Below, one piece after another: positions 6,381-6,417 of a stretch of 6,417 nt of DNA. The first letter of the stretch is position 1; each line of letters opens with the position of its first letter. The stretch comes from an uncultured Hyphomicrobiales bacterium (lineage in GTDB: Bacteria; Pseudomonadota; Alphaproteobacteria; Rhizobiales; Beijerinckiaceae), in contig CAIZGQ010000265.1 in the NCBI GenBank assembly GCA_903932565.1, forward strand, positions 1-6,417. Reading direction: 5' to 3'. The notes below the pieces were generated by a model. The model searched no databases and was not told the origin of the DNA. It was given only the letters and a program-made list of their open reading frames with translations. The translations under genes and the position numbers were made by a program.

Positions 6381-6417
6381 TCAGTTTAGCGCTGCAATCG
6401 CATCAATTTCGATCATG
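6381..6417 (-). CDS. RidA/YjgF-family protein, C-terminal end only (partial)
   Basis: The - strand enters the window in an open frame that reads MIEIDAIAALN and then stops with TGA at 6383-6381. The pattern (K/M)VEI(D/E)AIA is the hallmark last strand of RidA (reactive intermediate deaminase; YjgF/YER057c/UK114) proteins, which form trimers and hydrolyse enamine/imine intermediates from pyridoxal-phosphate enzymes and amino-acid oxidation. Only 11 codons are visible, so the catalytic arginine and the rest of the fold are outside the window. It precedes the decarboxylase pair on the same strand, with a gap of 242 bases, and could be part of the same transcript or regulon. Confidence 0.65.
   Translation of the reverse strand, partial: MIEIDAIAALN

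Overview
The window looks like a piece of a proteobacterial chromosome, most probably from an alphaproteobacterium. The reasons are the moderately high GC content, the GTG/TTG starts with good Shine-Dalgarno sites, a tRNA-Lys with an encoded CCA end, and the mix of SsuA/ThiY-type ABC genes with ComDE-like decarboxylase genes. The taxonomic call is an inference from style, not from a marker gene.

Layout, left to right. A complete tRNA-Lys(UUU) lies at 24-99. It is followed by about 530 bases (100-631) with no gene I can support. A secreted type-B carboxylesterase follows at 632-2236 (+), with its start most likely a TTG behind a GGAG site. Next comes a tightly packed ABC importer operon on the + strand: a periplasmic substrate-binding protein of the NMT1/SsuA/ThiY class (2366-3355), a permease (3352-4182, overlapping by 4 bases) and an ATPase (4185-5015). 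Converging on it from the right, on the - strand, is a two-gene thiamine-diphosphate (ThDP) decarboxylase. Its Pyr-domain (alpha) subunit is at 5629-6138 and its PP-domain (beta) subunit at 5030-5632, joined by an ATGA overlap; they resemble sulfopyruvate decarboxylase ComD/ComE and phosphonopyruvate decarboxylase. At the right edge the last 11 codons of a RidA-family gene (6381-6417, -) enter the window, upstream of the decarboxylase on the same strand.

How the parts may work together (inference): the esterase acts outside the inner membrane, the ABC system imports a small organic, possibly anionic, compound, and the cytoplasmic ThDP enzyme decarboxylates a 2-oxoacid derived from it. RidA would remove reactive enamine/imine intermediates, which suggests an amino-acid or amine step. 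This is a plausible catabolic locus for an unidentified substrate. A C3 sulfonate or phosphonate is the obvious first guess from the families, but nothing in the window fixes it, and the decarboxylase has several departures from family motifs. I see no transposon, CRISPR array, phage gene or other defence system here.
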